Notes: a model not told the origin generated them from the sequence alone. A DNA stretch of 64,000 bases from Aquilaria yunnanensis (GCA_039654915.1 CM077596.1:3286001-3350000); one strand, 5' to 3'. Positions 23,830-36,657 are shown, numbered from the stretch's first letter. A program made the numbers and translations.

Positions 23830-24700
23830 TAATGAATGCACATAAAGCTTTCATAGGTTTGATGAATATGGTGTTGCAACTATACCTAGATCAGTTTGTC
23901 GATGATATTCTATTTTTCACCAAATGTTGAGAGCCATAGAGAATATTTAAGAATTGGATTTTAGACATTAAAGGAACATCAGGCGTATGCCAAGCTAAGC
24001 AAGTACAAGTTTTGGTTGGACAATATCACCTTTTTAGGTCATGTCATAAGTATGGAGGGAATGTCATGGCTCTTAGCATGGTTAAAGCTATGGTGAACTA
24101 GCAACAACCAAAGATCATGTTTTAGATTCGGAGTTTCTTGGGTTTGGTGGGTTATTATAGACATTTTGTAAAAGGTTATTTAAAGTTGGCATGTCCTTTG
24201 ACCTAATTGACTAATAAGGATTACCCACTCTAATGGGTTGAGTAATGAAAAAATAATTTTCAAGTGTTAAAGAAGCAGTTAGTCTTTATTCATGCTTCTT
24301 GATGGGTGAAGTCACTATGCAATTTATATAGGTGCATCACATTGGGGGCTTAGTTGTGTATTGATGTAGGTAGAGAAAGTGATTGCATATGGATCAAGGC
24401 TAGCTTCATGAGCTAAATTGCCTAACTCATGATCTGGAGTTGGCAGTTGTCTTACATGTGTTAAAGCTTTGGCGATGCTATCTATATGAAGAGGAGTTTG
24501 AGGTCTTCATTAACCATAAAAGCCTACAGTATTTATTATCGCAGAAAGAACTAAATAAATGACAACATCATTGGGTTGAGTATCTTTTTTATTAAAATTG
24601 CATTATTCAGTATCACCCGGGTAAGGCTAACTTGGTAGTTAATGCTTTGAGTAGAAAGGCAAATGCTAAATTAAATGTTCTGGCAGTTTCTAAATGGTAG
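23830..24700 (+). pseudogene. Element C decayed RT and RNase H
   Basis: Conceptual translation in shifting frames gives gypsy RT and connection motifs: LYLDQF then VDDILFF (the catalytic YxDD-type box with an internal deletion), AKLSKYKFW, ITFLGHVIS and IRSFLGLVGYYRHFVKGY. RNase H traces follow near 24320-24660. Many stops and frameshifts. The region upstream to the primer site (about 330 bp) shows no gag or protease, so those parts were deleted. Confidence 0.75.
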
Positions 24701-24939
24701 CCACGTAAGGAGTTTAGTTAGATGAGCTTAAAGGTTCAATTGAAAGGACTTCATATTTTTATGGCTTGTTTGCATATAGAGCTTACACTTGTGACAAAAG
24801 TTAAATAGGCTAAAAAAAGGGATCCACAATGCCAATAATGGTCAATTATAAGGTATAAATGATTTAGTACGGACGTGGATTGTGCTCTAAAATTTTAAAA
24901 TCAATAAGTTGTTCCCCAATAATATGGGCTAAAGTATGA

Positions 24940-25530
24940 TGTTTTATTGGCGACACATGCATATCGGTTGACCATCCACCATGGGAGCTTAAAGATGTCC
25001 CATGACGTGAAGGAAAACTTTTGGTGGAGTGTCATGAAGACAAATATTACAGAGTTTGTTGTTAGATGCCTAACTTGTCAAAAGGTCAAAGTAGAACACC
25101 AGAGACCTAGTGGACTGTTACAACCATTGGAGATTGCCTTGTGGAAGTAGGATGAAATTGTAATAGATTTCATAGTTGGGCTACTTGCTACTCGTCGTCA
25201 ACATGATATAATCTAGGTGATAGTTGACTAGTTGACCAAGTCAACCCATTTTTTGGCAATCCAAAAGACTTTTCCTATATCTACACTAGCTGAATTGTAC
25301 ATATCTAAGATAGTTCATCTATATGAAGTACTAGGGAACATTATTTTAGATAGTGATCTGCGATTCACATCACAGTTTTAGTGGGCATTGCAAGAATAAT
25401 TGGGTATTGTGACATCAATGGGCATAACTTATCATCCCCAGATAGATGGGCAATATGAGAGAATTATACAAACATTAAGGATATGCTTAAACCTTGTGTG
25501 TTGGATTACAAGAACTCCTAGAATAATAAT
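24940..25530 (+). pseudogene. Element C decayed integrase
   Basis: An open stretch at 24947-25150 carries the HHCC-type zinc-binding end ([25 protein letters not shown]). It is followed in broken frames by IDFIVGLLATRR, SDLRFTSQF and ITYHPQIDGQYERIIQTL, the D, D and E regions of a Ty3/gypsy integrase core. Stops and indels throughout. Confidence 0.8.
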
Positions 25531-25871
25531 CTACCCTTAGGTAGTAGTGTTATTCATGCTAAAGACATTGTTCTTTAGAGTCTGTCATTAGGGATCATGT
25601 GTTTCTAAAGGTGTCACCGACCAAGGGAGTTTGATGATTTAGAGTGAAAGGGAAGTTAGCCCCTCGCTTGGTTGGACCTTTTGAAGTATTAGAATGATTT
25701 GGAGATATGGCATAAAAAGTAACTTTACCACCTAATTTGGTTGGAATTCATAATGTGTTTCATGTGAGTAATATTTGGAAGTAGAAACTAAACCCATTTC
25801 ATGTTATTCAATGGGGCTTATGCAGTTCTTCGAGGATTTGACTTATGTGGAAGAGCTTGTGGCCATTGCTG

Positions 25872-25991
25872 ATCACCAAAAACAACAACAAAATCATTCA
25901 ATTGGCAAAGGTTTTTCGAAATAATCACAGAGAGCAGGGAGCAACCCGAGAAGTTGAGGATGAACTCAAAAAGAAATGTCCAAAGCTTTGA
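25872..25991 (+). pseudogene. Element C chromodomain remnant
   Basis: A 40-codon frame reads KIIQLAKVFRNNH, then GATREVEDELKKKCPKL and a stop. This matches the C-terminal chromodomain of chromoviruses (consensus-like LVKVxWxNHxxEEATWExExExxxKYPxLF). It places C among chromoviruses. Confidence 0.7.
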
Positions 25992-27425
25992 GGTGCTTCC
26001 TGCCTTCCCTTTTTAAATTTGATGACAAATTTCTTTTAAGGAGAGAAGATTGTAATAACCTTATAAATTAAGAAAAAATTACCCTGAATGAAAAAATAAC
26101 CATTTTACCCTTATTGGTATTTTCATAAATTTTCCAATCAATTAAAAAATCTATCTGAAATTAAAAAAATTTTGATCCTTAGAGAATTCCTTTAGTGATC
26201 ATTGAGGTCTCATTTTGTATGAGCGTCAGTAATTAGCTTTAGAGTTTTGAAAAAACTATCCAATGGTAGTTTTCAGCTCTTAGGTTTACTATTTTTATCT
26301 TAGCCATTGAATAAATTATTTAAAACCCTAATACCAATTGCAAAAGTTATTGCCATAGGGGCTTAAGTTAAATTCAAAGTTGGAAGCTCAAGTCAATTTT
26401 TTTAGGTTTACGTGTATTTTTGTCCTTTTCCAACCAAGCATTGAATTGAAAATCTAAGAGCACGATTAGAATCTTCTCTTGAAAAGAAATCAAAAGAACT
26501 TTGTTTCACTTAATTTAGAATTCATTTACTTGGGATTCCTAAAATTTAGTCAACGTGAGTGCATGGTTTATATTGGGTTCTTTTTATTGTTGTGTGAGAT
26601 TATTTCTTGCCTAATCCTAATCTTTATTTAGAAAATTGCAGCCATATCCCTTACTAGAATATTTTGAATTCAAATTAAATTTCTTTTATCTACTCATCTT
26701 TTTTTTTGTTTTATTTAAATCACTTTTATTATTGTTTCTTTTTCTCTTCCCTCGTATATCAATCTACCTAACAATCCTTGTTCCCAATAACTAGAAACTT
26801 CACTTATTCCTTCTCTTTTCTTTTTTCCTTCACCAACTTGTTGCTTAAGCCATATCGAGAAAAACATACACTCATAGCCATCGTTCTCCAATTTGCTATA
26901 CTTGTCACCGTCTTCTAGCTTTGGCCTTGCTTTGCTCTCACATTCTTTTAGTTCATTTATGTAGCCTCATAATTCCTGCATTGTTTCTTGTCCTAGTCAA
27001 CACACTAAAGAAGCATCGTCGCACCCTTTTGTACCATTGTCGTCTTTATTATGCTTTTTATCAAACCAACATAAGTCCAGCCCTTTGGGCTTTATTTCTA
27101 TACATCCAAGGTGCTCTAAATTTCATTTAATTCCCTATTCTTGCCTAGGTTCATTAGATTGAAAGAAAACTCCATTTGGATATCAAAGGTGATCCTACAT
27201 GCATCGGTGATCCTAAGTTCATTTATGTGAGTCTAAATCGTTTGGTATCATTCTCTTATTTTTTTTCCAGCCTCTAAATTCATTAAATTTTCTGCTCTAT
27301 TTCACTGGTATGTTCATCCTTATTCAACATTCTGGGCTTGTGCACTTGCTCTCCGTGTAATCGTACCCCTACTTGCACTCAAGCCCTAGTTACATCTTTT
27401 CTCTTACTATCCAAGTTATTATAAA

Positions 27426-28534
27426 GGGTAAACAGTACTTGTTGTCTCTGAACTAAGACCCATGTTCTTGATTCATCCCGGAACTACAAAATGTTATTTC
27501 ATTTATCCTTTAACTATGAAAATGTTATACAAATCATCTTGTCATTAACTACAACCATTAAAATGGAAAAAAATGTAGAAAACTAGTTTTAACCCCTATA
27601 AACTTTTCATTTGTCATAGAAACATCAAAACTTTTACACCTTACAATAAAACCACCTCCTTTTAACATCTCTTCCTCCTCCATGACCATCACCATCCTTT
27701 GTTTCACCCATTCGATTCTCGCATCCTCTATCACAAATTTCAAGCAAGCCTCCCCATTTGTAAACCTACCGCCCCTCTTTTCTTACGAAATTGTCGATGG
27801 TTGTCTTTTCTAGCATTGCGCGGTTGTCAACCTTTCAATGGTGCACAATTGTCTTCATCCAGCAGAGCCTGATTGTCAATCACCATTTTCCTCTAACAAT
27901 GCATGATCAAAAAGAAAGAACAATGTTAGAGCGCGATTGAATGGAGATGTCTAGGTCGAATCGAAGGGAAACAACGAAAAAGGATAGTTATGGGCAACAT
28001 CAGAGCATGATGAAATAGTGCTATGGAAGAGAACACTTAATCAATAGGAGAACACGATGCTACGGTGATAGATGATGACGACAAAGAGCGGCGATCAACG
28101 AAGAAAAAGGCTATATTATGGCCTCAAGGGTCTCAGCCTTTTGTTCCTTTTTTCTCCATCGATTAATCATCAGTGATGGCTATGACGTGGGATGTTGGTG
28201 ACGGGATGAGGATGTGATAGTGACAGATTAGTGCCAACGATAGCAGAGGTGAAAGTTATGAAGAATGGAGGAGCAGAGATGAATGTCATGATAGAATAGT
28301 GGCTTTATTGTAAGATGTAAATGTTTTGAGGTTTCTATGACAGATGGAAAGTTGTTAGGGGTTAAAACTTGTTTTGTACATTTTTTCTGTCCATGCATTT
28401 TAAATGTTGCAATTAATGGTAGGATGATTGGTGTAACATTTTCATAGCTAAAGGATAAATGATATAACGTTTTATAGTTCTGGGATGAATCAAAACTTGG
28501 GTCTTAGTTCAAGGATGACGAGCATTGTTTGGCC
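27426..28534. mobile_element. Long-TIR element in the C 3' LTR (Mutator-like)
   Basis: The ends form inverted repeats of about 105 bp: gggtaaacagtacttgttgt at the left against ggccaaacaatgctcgtcat read from the right, both continuing through gaactaagaccca and tatgaaaatgtta. The other LTR of C has no insert here (about 9692-9705). Long TIRs suggest Mutator-type; no clean 9-bp duplication remains. The core (about 27690-28300) is less AT-rich and could be captured sequence, but no frame is convincing. Confidence 0.7.
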
Positions 28535-29225
28535 TAGGAACTCTTCACTCAAAGACTTGTGCTTACTTGGACTCCCAGAGCGACAAAGATTCTGAAATCA
28601 CATTGGTAATCAAATTCAATTTTTGTCATTCCAAGTTCAATTTTTACAACCACTAAATGGACATATAACTCATTGTTTTAGTTGTTGTGCTTTCAATTTG
28701 TCATCTAGGAAAGTTCCAAAAGCAAGCCTACTTTGGTACAAGGCCATCGAAAATACCCCAAAGCCTTTTTCGCCCACTACATAAATTTTTGGCATAGCTG
28801 TCAATAGTGTGAACGTTCCAAGTGCCATTTTATAGAATTTTCACATTTTAGCATATTTTCTAATTTGTATCTTCCTAATCTATTGTAGGATTCGTTCTAG
28901 TGAACCGCCCATTTTACCGTGTCATTTTGCATTAGGTAAGGGAGAAGAGTAGGTTAGTTTTCATAGGCCCTCATAGGCCCAAAATAAGTTTCAACATGAA
29001 TAATAAATTTGAAGCAAATAATTCGGCTAAATAAAATTTTTAAAGAGCACGGGAAATGTAGAGGAATACTTAATTAATTTTTCTAGAATTTGATTTTATT
29101 CTTTTCATTGAGATGTAATTTTGATTGGTTGGTTGTATGGTTGCAATGATGTGATATGATGTATGTTTGATGCTATAGTATCATATTAGGACCGTTTACA
29201 CCAAGAATTGTGTTAGAAGTTTCTT

Positions 29226-30791
29226 AGGAAGGGCGGATCAGGCATGAATATCCCCTATCTACAATCTATGTTTGTTGTTTTTTTTTGTTGTATCCACCAC
29301 TTCATGGATATCCATTTGTGGATGAAAAATCTCACCTATGTCCACAACCAATGAGTAACCCGAGGTTTAAGCTTTTTTAAAAAAAAATCATAAAAATAAA
29401 AATAAGATACATTCATACCAAAATCGTTATCCACATCCAATATGACAAAGTCATAAAATATACATGCCGTCCATATGAGTGCTAGTAATTAATAAAAGGA
29501 AGATACTCAACTGTCGCAATTTGTTGAGCATTCTACACCTTTTTTAGGGCTAGCAAAATAAATCCTAAAGGATCTAATATGAAAGCTTGCGGAAATAAAA
29601 GAATAAAACCGAGAAAGCACATGCTATTCTAGTTGCAAGAATAAAGCGAGAAAGCTCATGTCCAGGCTCCAGTGAGATTCAGTTAGATTCAGTGCCTTTA
29701 GGGTAGATGAGATAATTAGAAAATTATTTTCTCTGATCAAACCAGGCTCATGCACCGTACTCGCCAAAGACGATCGAACAAAATTATCTCGTTAATTTGT
29801 CTGCATTTATCTGCATTTTTTATGGCTGAATCCATAAAAGATGATTTGTCTGCTATAAGGTCCAAATCATTGCTGGGAATTGCACAATTAGCTGTGTTCA
29901 AAAGAGCTATTAAGGCTTTCGTAAAATAACGAACATCATGGTTCTTACACAATATCATTCCGGTATAAATGTAATGGATTTAGCTCCTTCGGTCTCCACG
30001 ACCTGAAGAAATGACCATTCTTCCAGCAGATATGCAAACACGAGAAACCAAATTCAAGCAGGTATGGTGCCTATTCGAGAAGTAACAACAAATACCCAGA
30101 AAATATGGTGCCCATTCCATGAATACTCTAGCACACACACCCAGAAATTTCAAGCAATGTCGGAATGGGAGCCATTCACTTTGATTCCTTTTGTGTTGTT
30201 GCGATTTAAAGAGAGTCAAGAGACGATGCTTCTCAGGTGCGAATCGAGCACTGCTTTGGGATAAAAACTGCTTACGGGTGCAAATACTTGCTGCCTGCGT
30301 GAGTCGAAGTTGTAGGAGCGACTCCAAGAGCGTATTTGCTGGTAGCGAAACGAATCGAAGAGCGACACTTGCTGGCTGCTGCGAATCAAGCGATATGGGC
30401 AGGGGAGATGATTGATGAGAAGAGACAATGCTTCTCGGGTGCGAATCAAGCAATATGAGGGGCGAATATGACTTATGACACGAGATGATGCTTCTCTGGT
30501 GCGGATTAGGTAGTGTACTCGTGAACCGAAGGGGGAAGCCGAAATGGTAGGGTTAGGTGTTGTTAATTCTCAACGATAAAATAGGGGTTTTATTATTGGC
30601 GGGTATAATGGGTAGATAAGGCAAATTTACCCGTGGTGGATACCCCTTACTCACCACCCGGCCGCACTCATCAGATGGGTATAATTTCCTATCTATGTTC
30701 ATCCTATCACAAGTATTTTTAACTATGTAGCCACCCATTATTGACGGATACTTGCAATTGATGGACTTCACCCACCTATTTGCCATCCCTA
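29226..30791. mobile_element. hAT-like non-autonomous element
   Basis: The right end, in reverse complement, reads TAGGGATGGCAAATAGGTGGG, a typical plant hAT terminus; the left reads AGGAAGGGCGGATCAGG. Flanking 8-mers agtttctt (29218-29225) and agttagtt (30792-30799) agree at six of eight positions, as expected for an old 8-bp hAT duplication. The other C LTR is uninterrupted here (about 10735-10752). No transposase motif is visible. The middle carries unrelated, more balanced sequence. Confidence 0.6.
29737..30453 (-). pseudogene. Unidentified coding-like sequence inside the hAT-like element
   Basis: On the minus strand a frame runs from 30453 to 29980 (157 codons), meets a stop, and reopens in the same frame from 29958 to 29737 (73 codons). 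The second part has ordinary protein-like composition (KALIALLNTANCAIPSND, then LDLIADKSSFMDSAIKNAD). I recognise no domain. On the plus strand the same DNA holds three drifted copies of gatgcttctcnggtgcgaat (about 30223, 30427, 30488), which makes part of the frame repeat-derived. It may be a captured gene fragment or chance. Confidence 0.3.
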
Positions 30792-31850
30792 AGTTAGTTA
30801 GGACCACTTGAATAAACTCTGCTAGTACCATGTTTAGGGTTGGTAAGACAAATCCCGTTAATACAGTGTTTTTAGAGTCGCTGAACATGCTACCAACATG
30901 ACCAGGGTTGAAAAAAACCATTGGTTGCATGCTAGGGCTATAATAAACTACTATAAGGCAATAGATGAAGGATTAGATGCATAAATGCTAAATGACTAAC
31001 TTGCAAAAGAATTCATGAGAGAGGAGATGAATGTTTAACATAAATGTGCTTAAAAACATTTCATTGATTACCATGTGATTATGCAAAACTAAACTAAGAT
31101 AACAAGATTAAAGAAATAAGATACACTAGAATCATGACACTCTCATATGCCTAAATTATCTTGAGAGCGGGTAATGGACACATTCACTACCTTAAGTTCG
31201 TTTGATGGCATTCAAGCGTTAAATTAAATGAATTGAATTGACCAATGCAATATGATTTAATCAATAAAAGGAACTATGTATATGCGTATTAGTTCAAGCA
31301 TGCTTGTAGGATTTTAGTGTTGTTTTTATGATGCTATATGAAATTGTTCCTTAATTAAATTACTATAACTTAAAGTTTATTATCTATTTGTTGTAGGTTA
31401 AGGAAATATTAGAATCCACGTGATGGGCCTGATACTTTCTCCTTACTGAGCAAGTGGTGTTCACATTTCCTTTTAACTTTTTTTCTTTAGGTGAGTACTA
31501 TGAGGAGATGAAGCAGGTTGAATCATATGATTAGATTTAGGATATGGAGCAGACTGGATGAGGACACACTATAGCCGTTTAGAAAATTGGTTGAAACTAG
31601 ATTTTTAATTTTTGTTATTTAAAAAATATGGATTGTTCAAATTAAAATATTATTCTTTTTTTGGTTTCCCTGATATTATCATTTAAATATTTTGATTTAG
31701 TTTAATACTTTTATTAATTGAAAAAATAAATTTTAAAATTTTTTTTACGTCCTATCTCTTAAGTTATTTTTAATTAATTGGTTATTAACTTTGGAAAATT
31801 AAAATATTTTTTAAATTTATGATTCATAAAATTGAGGGTGTTGCACATAC

Positions 31851-32300
31851 ACTGCACACTAAATTATGATGATGCTAGTATTTTCATTTTAAAATAGAAG
31901 ATTTTTCTACAGAAATAATTAAAATCTTAAGCCTTATTTCTTTTATGATCATAGAGATTTATTTAAAAGTTAACTTCTTCCCCTAATAATAATCACCTTG
32001 TCTACTCCATAACTATAGATATTTATTTAAAATGGTTATTTCCTCTTTATTAGTAATAACTACCTAACACAATTCATTTTAACATTAGTGATAGATATCC
32101 ACCTTGGTGGATGGTATAATGTCCCCTAGAAGTAAGGTGGATGTTCAAATATACTCTGATAGGCATGTTTAGAATGTTGAGAAGGCTCAAGTTGAGGTTG
32201 AATAACAAACTTCTACTAATAACATGCAAACGTGTCATTGTGTGGTTATTGATCATCTTGTTGTAGTAATTAACATATACATCAAAAGAGGTTAACTAAG
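31851..32300. other. Unassigned AT-rich DNA between C and D
   Basis: The first 250 bases show nothing recognisable. From about 32100 the sequence may be the upstream part of the copia remnant that follows, but the frames are too broken to be sure. Confidence 0.4.
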
Positions 32301-32600
32301 AAAGCATACTTTATTGAGTTACTTTTGCAATGGCTAGAGATATAGAGAGTTGTCTTCAACTAGTTAACTATAAAACTACAACTACTAGACCAAATTTTAC
32401 CGAATGGATTGTGGCTATATAAGAAGAGATGGAATCCCTTCAAAAGAATGAAACTTAGGCACTAGTAAAACTACTCGAAGGTAAAAAAACAATTGAGTAT
32501 AAATGGGAATTAAAGAAAAATAAATGGGATTCAACCGCATATCAGAGAAAGTTGACATGTTTTGATTACGTTGTTCCATAGTCTTGTTGCATTAGATAAA
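32301..32600 (+). pseudogene. Copia reverse-transcriptase fragment
   Basis: Plus-strand translation across stops gives RPNFTEWIVAI, EEMESLQKNET, ALVKLLEGKKTIEYKWELKKN. This is the start of the copia RVT_2 domain (pattern W...M..E..SL..N.TW.LV.LP.GKK.IG.KW.FK). The continuation is lost where the truncated LTR of D begins. Not closely related to E. Confidence 0.65.
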
Positions 32601-32618
32601 TGACTTGTTGCATTAAAT

Positions 32619-34609
32619 AATTTTGTGCCCTTGGTATCCAATTTGGTTGAATTCAAGCTTAGAACTCAAAGGAACTCAATTGGAGCTTGAAGTGAATAGT
32701 TGCTTGATTTCGGAAAATCTTCATTTGATGTAAGGGATTTAAGTTATAGCAAGATTAAGTAGTGTTAGAACACTTGGGAGTGAGTTTGAATGAGCCAAAA
32801 ATGATTGGAATTTGTTTGGGTAAGAGTTGGAACAAGTTTGGCCGAGAAAAAGGTGAAGAAAAGTAGCTCCAAGAGTTAATGTGGTCGCACTGATTATTTT
32901 GATGCAATCGCATCAAGATTAAAAGGAAGAAAATGCTACTTGAAATGTGTAATGCTGTCGCACCAAGATTTTGGGTGCTATTGCATCATTTCTAGCAACT
33001 TCCATAAATTTATAATGTTGTCACACCACAATATGCAATGCTACAACATTGTGCCAGAATTGTGCCAACCTTGTTTCTAAGTGTCCCAAATCAATTCCTA
33101 AGGCGTAGGTGGCATCCTAACATGGCTTAAAAGTGCTTCTACAGTTTATGTATGGATCAATAAGTGGGTAATAAGTGAGTGGTTAAAAGAGCTAGGGAAA
33201 AATGTATAAGTAAGGTACCTAAAGTCACAAATAAAGTACTAGGGAAAGGCCTAGTATTGTATGAGTCCTCCAATGGCCAAGAGATGAGGTCATGAACCTT
33301 CCTTATTAGAAAGGGACCCCAGAATGGTCTAGGACTCTTGATGACCCAAAGGTAGAGGCCAAGTGCCTCTGGGCATTAAGCGGTGCCCAAGAGGTCCCAA
33401 TCAAGTCGACAGGCTCAGTAAGTGAATCCACTAAGTTGCCTAAGTAGAGTTCAAGGGAACTTGGCAAAGTGTGGCCATTAAGTTCAATTACACTACACAA
33501 CAAGTAAGGGAAAGTTACGGGTAAGAGGTGAGTAAATGACAATTTACTCTAAGTAGCCTGTAAAAGGCGAGTAAGGTCAAATAAGTGACAACTTACTTAA
33601 GGCACCCATAAAGAAAACTTCACAGGGTTTAATCAAGTGCTAGCATTGGATACAAGGGCCAGTATTTAGGTACCCCAGCTATATGAGCTTATGGTAGTTA
33701 TGAACACCTTCGGGTGTAAAGAATTCCTAGGTCTATAAATATGTGCATTCACTCATCCATCCATACATTACATTGCATTATCATTGTTGTTTATTAATTC
33801 TTGTGTTTTGTTACTTGTTGTGTTGTTTGATTGTTTGGTTTGTTTTAGTGTGTGCGTGTGTGTCGCTTGCATGTTTGCATATATCTTCCTTGTAGGTGCC
33901 AAATCCTTACTGAGTACTTTCAAGTACTCACCCATTTAGTGTTGTGCAGGTATTTAGAAGGCTAGTCCGGCCTAACAGTTGGTTAGGAGTGACTGTTAGT
34001 GTTAAGTTTTATTTATATGACAATACTCTCTATGTATGAACCTTATGGTTAATGAATGCTTATAATGTAGGTTAGTGTTGGCCAAAGAGTTGTCTTTTCA
34101 GCTTTCAAAGCTAAGTATGCATAAGGAAAGTGAGGTTTGCCACTTGAAGCTAGGCTGCTCAAGTGGAAAGCTAAGGGTGGATCATAATAGATATTGTTGT
34201 CACTATTATATGTATGACATTTCATCATACTATGTTTTGCCTATACTAGTGTCCATTGGTGTGTATAACATTATGGTTACATTTAGGTGCATATATAGTT
34301 AAGATGCATATACATTGTTATTGCTTGAAGTTAAAGCAACTACAATTTTCATGTCTTGGCTTGTTTTAACTTCTGTTTTATGAGCTGGTGCACCATGGTT
34401 GTCTTTACAGTTTTATTTTCTTGTTATTGCATAGCCAGGACGACACATGCATATTTTCTATTCAAGGTAGGCTAAATAACTAGTTGCGCGTAATGATTTA
34501 AGTAACTTTTTCAGTAATAACTAGTCAATTGTAACTTAAATAGGATTATAGTTCCTAAGATGCCCACCAGTGTTAGCAAATTAGGGCATTAGGGCCCTGT
34601 TTTACCACA
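32619..34609 (+). repeat. Element D 5' LTR, truncated
   Basis: Similarity to 58356-61038 begins at the word aattttgtgccc, corresponding to about 59140 of the 3' LTR. Contains the conserved palindrome at 33912-33929 and a short (gt)n run near 33846. Ends ttttaccaca. Confidence 0.82.
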
Positions 34610-34611
34610 AT

Positions 34612-34623
34612 TGTTATCAGAGC
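34612..34623 (+). other. Element D primer-binding site
   Basis: tgttatcagagc, one base from the initiator tRNA-Met site, followed by aggtcaatggtc as in element A. Confidence 0.75.
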
Positions 34624-35224
34624 AGGTCAATGGTCTTAGTAGAGGCAATAAGTGACTAAGATCCAAGTACGTCCTTGTGCTGAGTGTGGTTAGTTAAACT
34701 TATAAGTATTCCTGGAGTTATTGTATGGCTTTGGTTGCAGGTATATCAATGAGAGCCCGGTAAGGTTTTGGTATTAAGGCAAAGGACCGAGAAAAGGTCT
34801 AAGTGACCTTATGGTGTTGGCCATAGGAATGTGGCAATTTTGTTGTACAGTTTTAGTAGCACTATGGTGTAAGTAGCCTAGGGAGCATGCTTAACCTTTG
34901 AAGAAGGAAACCGTCGTTGATGCCTAACGGGTAAGGGTCGAAGTGTGTTAAGGCCTACTAGTATATTGAGACCAAGGAAGGAATCCCCACGCTGAGGGCA
35001 AGACCAAGGTCAAGGAAATGTCTACAGTTTTATGGATAAGGACAGAATTTGACAAATAGTCAAAGAGCCTAACGGTAAAGGCCAAAAGGCATTAAGTCAC
35101 AAATGGTGCATCGAGGCCAAGTGAACCATCATTGCCTGAGGGCAAGGGTGACATGGACACTAAGAAGGCATTAGGCAATAGGGTAAGGGCTAAAGTGCTC
35201 TAGGATCATATGTGCACCCAGGGT
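34624..35224 (+). other. Element D interior, left part (non-coding)
   Basis: Matches about 13510-14110 of element A (for example aagtattcctggagtt, ttaacctttgaagaagg, ggataaggacagaatt). No coding potential. Confidence 0.75.
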
Positions 35225-36657
35225 AGGGTTTCGGGTGCCGAACAAGCGCAGTGCAATATAACCGAAACCCTTCAAGATCCAATCGAAATGGAGTAAATTG
35301 AGTGTTTGAAATTTTTCACAACTAATTCGGTTGAGATCTTTCACCCAACTGTTGAGTCGAATCACAAAATCTGAACAGTTGACGTGTTCAAGCTCTCTAC
35401 GGTATCCGCACGAGCCTCTCAGGATCACCACGCCTCCACCACGTCCCGACAAATGCGTTTCTCTCATGCTCATACTGCTAGCTTGCATCCTCCAAGGAAT
35501 GACAAGAGAAGAATATGGCTAATTTTCAGAACTCTTCTGATTTCATCATTTTGGGAGGCTAAGGCAAGAGCTATGGAATTCTCACTATATGATGTATTTA
35601 TAGTGAGACTCAACTCCTAAGCCTAATGGGTTTTAAAGCCCTAATCCAATTAGGTTTAATTTCAGGCTTAATAATGGCTCAACTTTTGGGCCAATTATTA
35701 ATATGAAATTATCATGAAACTATAACCCAAATAAATTAGCTCATGCACTCAAATAATCCAAGTAAGCTTTATGTGTGTGACCTAATAGGCTTTTACCACA
35801 TTGGCAATGATCATAAATCACATTTATGATCATAAGCAATGAGCGGTGTCTAGCAACACATCATTGCTACCAAAGTGACAAGATAGCTGGTGATTCAATA
35901 AACCTCTATAATCATTATCCATATATGCCATTATCCCTTTGCCCAAGATATCAAGACTAAGCACGAGACATGGAATGTGTCACTCTCGTATAGCCCAATC
36001 TTTGATTTCTTGATTCCCGAGTAGACGAACTTAAATTGATGACATTGATATTGTATATCAAGTCATTCGAGCATGGCCATGCATTTTCTTAGTCTCACTC
36101 TATCAAGGGGCCCAAAGATATCATTTCCGTTACATAGAAGGGCCAAATCCAATCTTAATCATACAAAACCCTCCGCATGATATGTGACATATCCAATGAC
36201 AACCTTCATGTTCACTCAGTTACGAGTAATAAAAAAGAAGTATCAAAGTATGTGACTCATATGCAGGGAACCTTGATGACCCTAGGTCAAAGGACTACAT
36301 ATACTATGATCACCATGAGAATCACTTATGACACTCATATAACGATCCATGTAACGTTCTCATGGTGGGTCGGTCTAGTACACAAGTTCTCCAACTTGTA
36401 CCCATATGTAGACTACATATCTCATATTAGTCTCCACATATGGTAGTTGTTATGTATTATTGTAACCCACTCCATAATAATACTAGACTAAGGACATTTA
36501 AGAATACTATTATTCTAGGGTTATAATTAAGTTTGATTATGTCACACAAAAAACATATAACAAACAGAATTACTGGATTAATGCCTTAATAAAATATCAT
36601 AACTCAATGTGCAAAATAAAATCATCTCATGATTGGCTTTTGCGCATGACATTAACA
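35225..36657 (-). repeat. Element E 3' LTR
   Basis: About 1433 bp. In element orientation it starts TGTTAATGTCATGCGC and ends near ccgaaaccct. TATA box tataaata at 35595-35602 (minus). The outer end (35222-35230) has decayed, so its boundary is approximate. The frames at 35171-35620 and 36177-36446 are LTR shadows. Confidence 0.85.

Larger units (their letters stand above)
7761..31845 (+). mobile_element. Element C: old Ty3/gypsy chromovirus, host of nest 1
   Basis: Its LTRs start TGTAATAACC at 7761 and 26051, and end at 23487 and 31845. The flanking 5-mers CATAG (7756-7760) and CATAC (31846-31850) are an aged target duplication. A perfect initiator tRNA-Met primer site follows the 5' LTR, and a purine-rich tract precedes the 3' LTR. 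Without inserts the LTRs are about 3.1-3.4 kb. The body is reduced to about 2.6 kb: gag, protease and the front of RT are gone, while RT, RNase H, integrase and chromodomain survive as decayed traces. The two LTRs differ by many substitutions and large indels, so the element is old and dead. Confidence 0.85.
26051..31845 (+). repeat. Element C 3' LTR (with two insertions)
   Basis: Starts TGTAATAACC after a purine-rich tract (aaggagagaaga) and ends ggtgttgca. Without the insertions at 27426-28534 and 29226-30791 it is about 3.1 kb. Frames inside (for example 26921-27130) are chance. Confidence 0.82.

Noticed and set aside
30064..30415. Plus-strand frames opposite 29980-30453
   Set aside because: Overlapping open frames on both strands of repeat-containing DNA; neither can be preferred with confidence.
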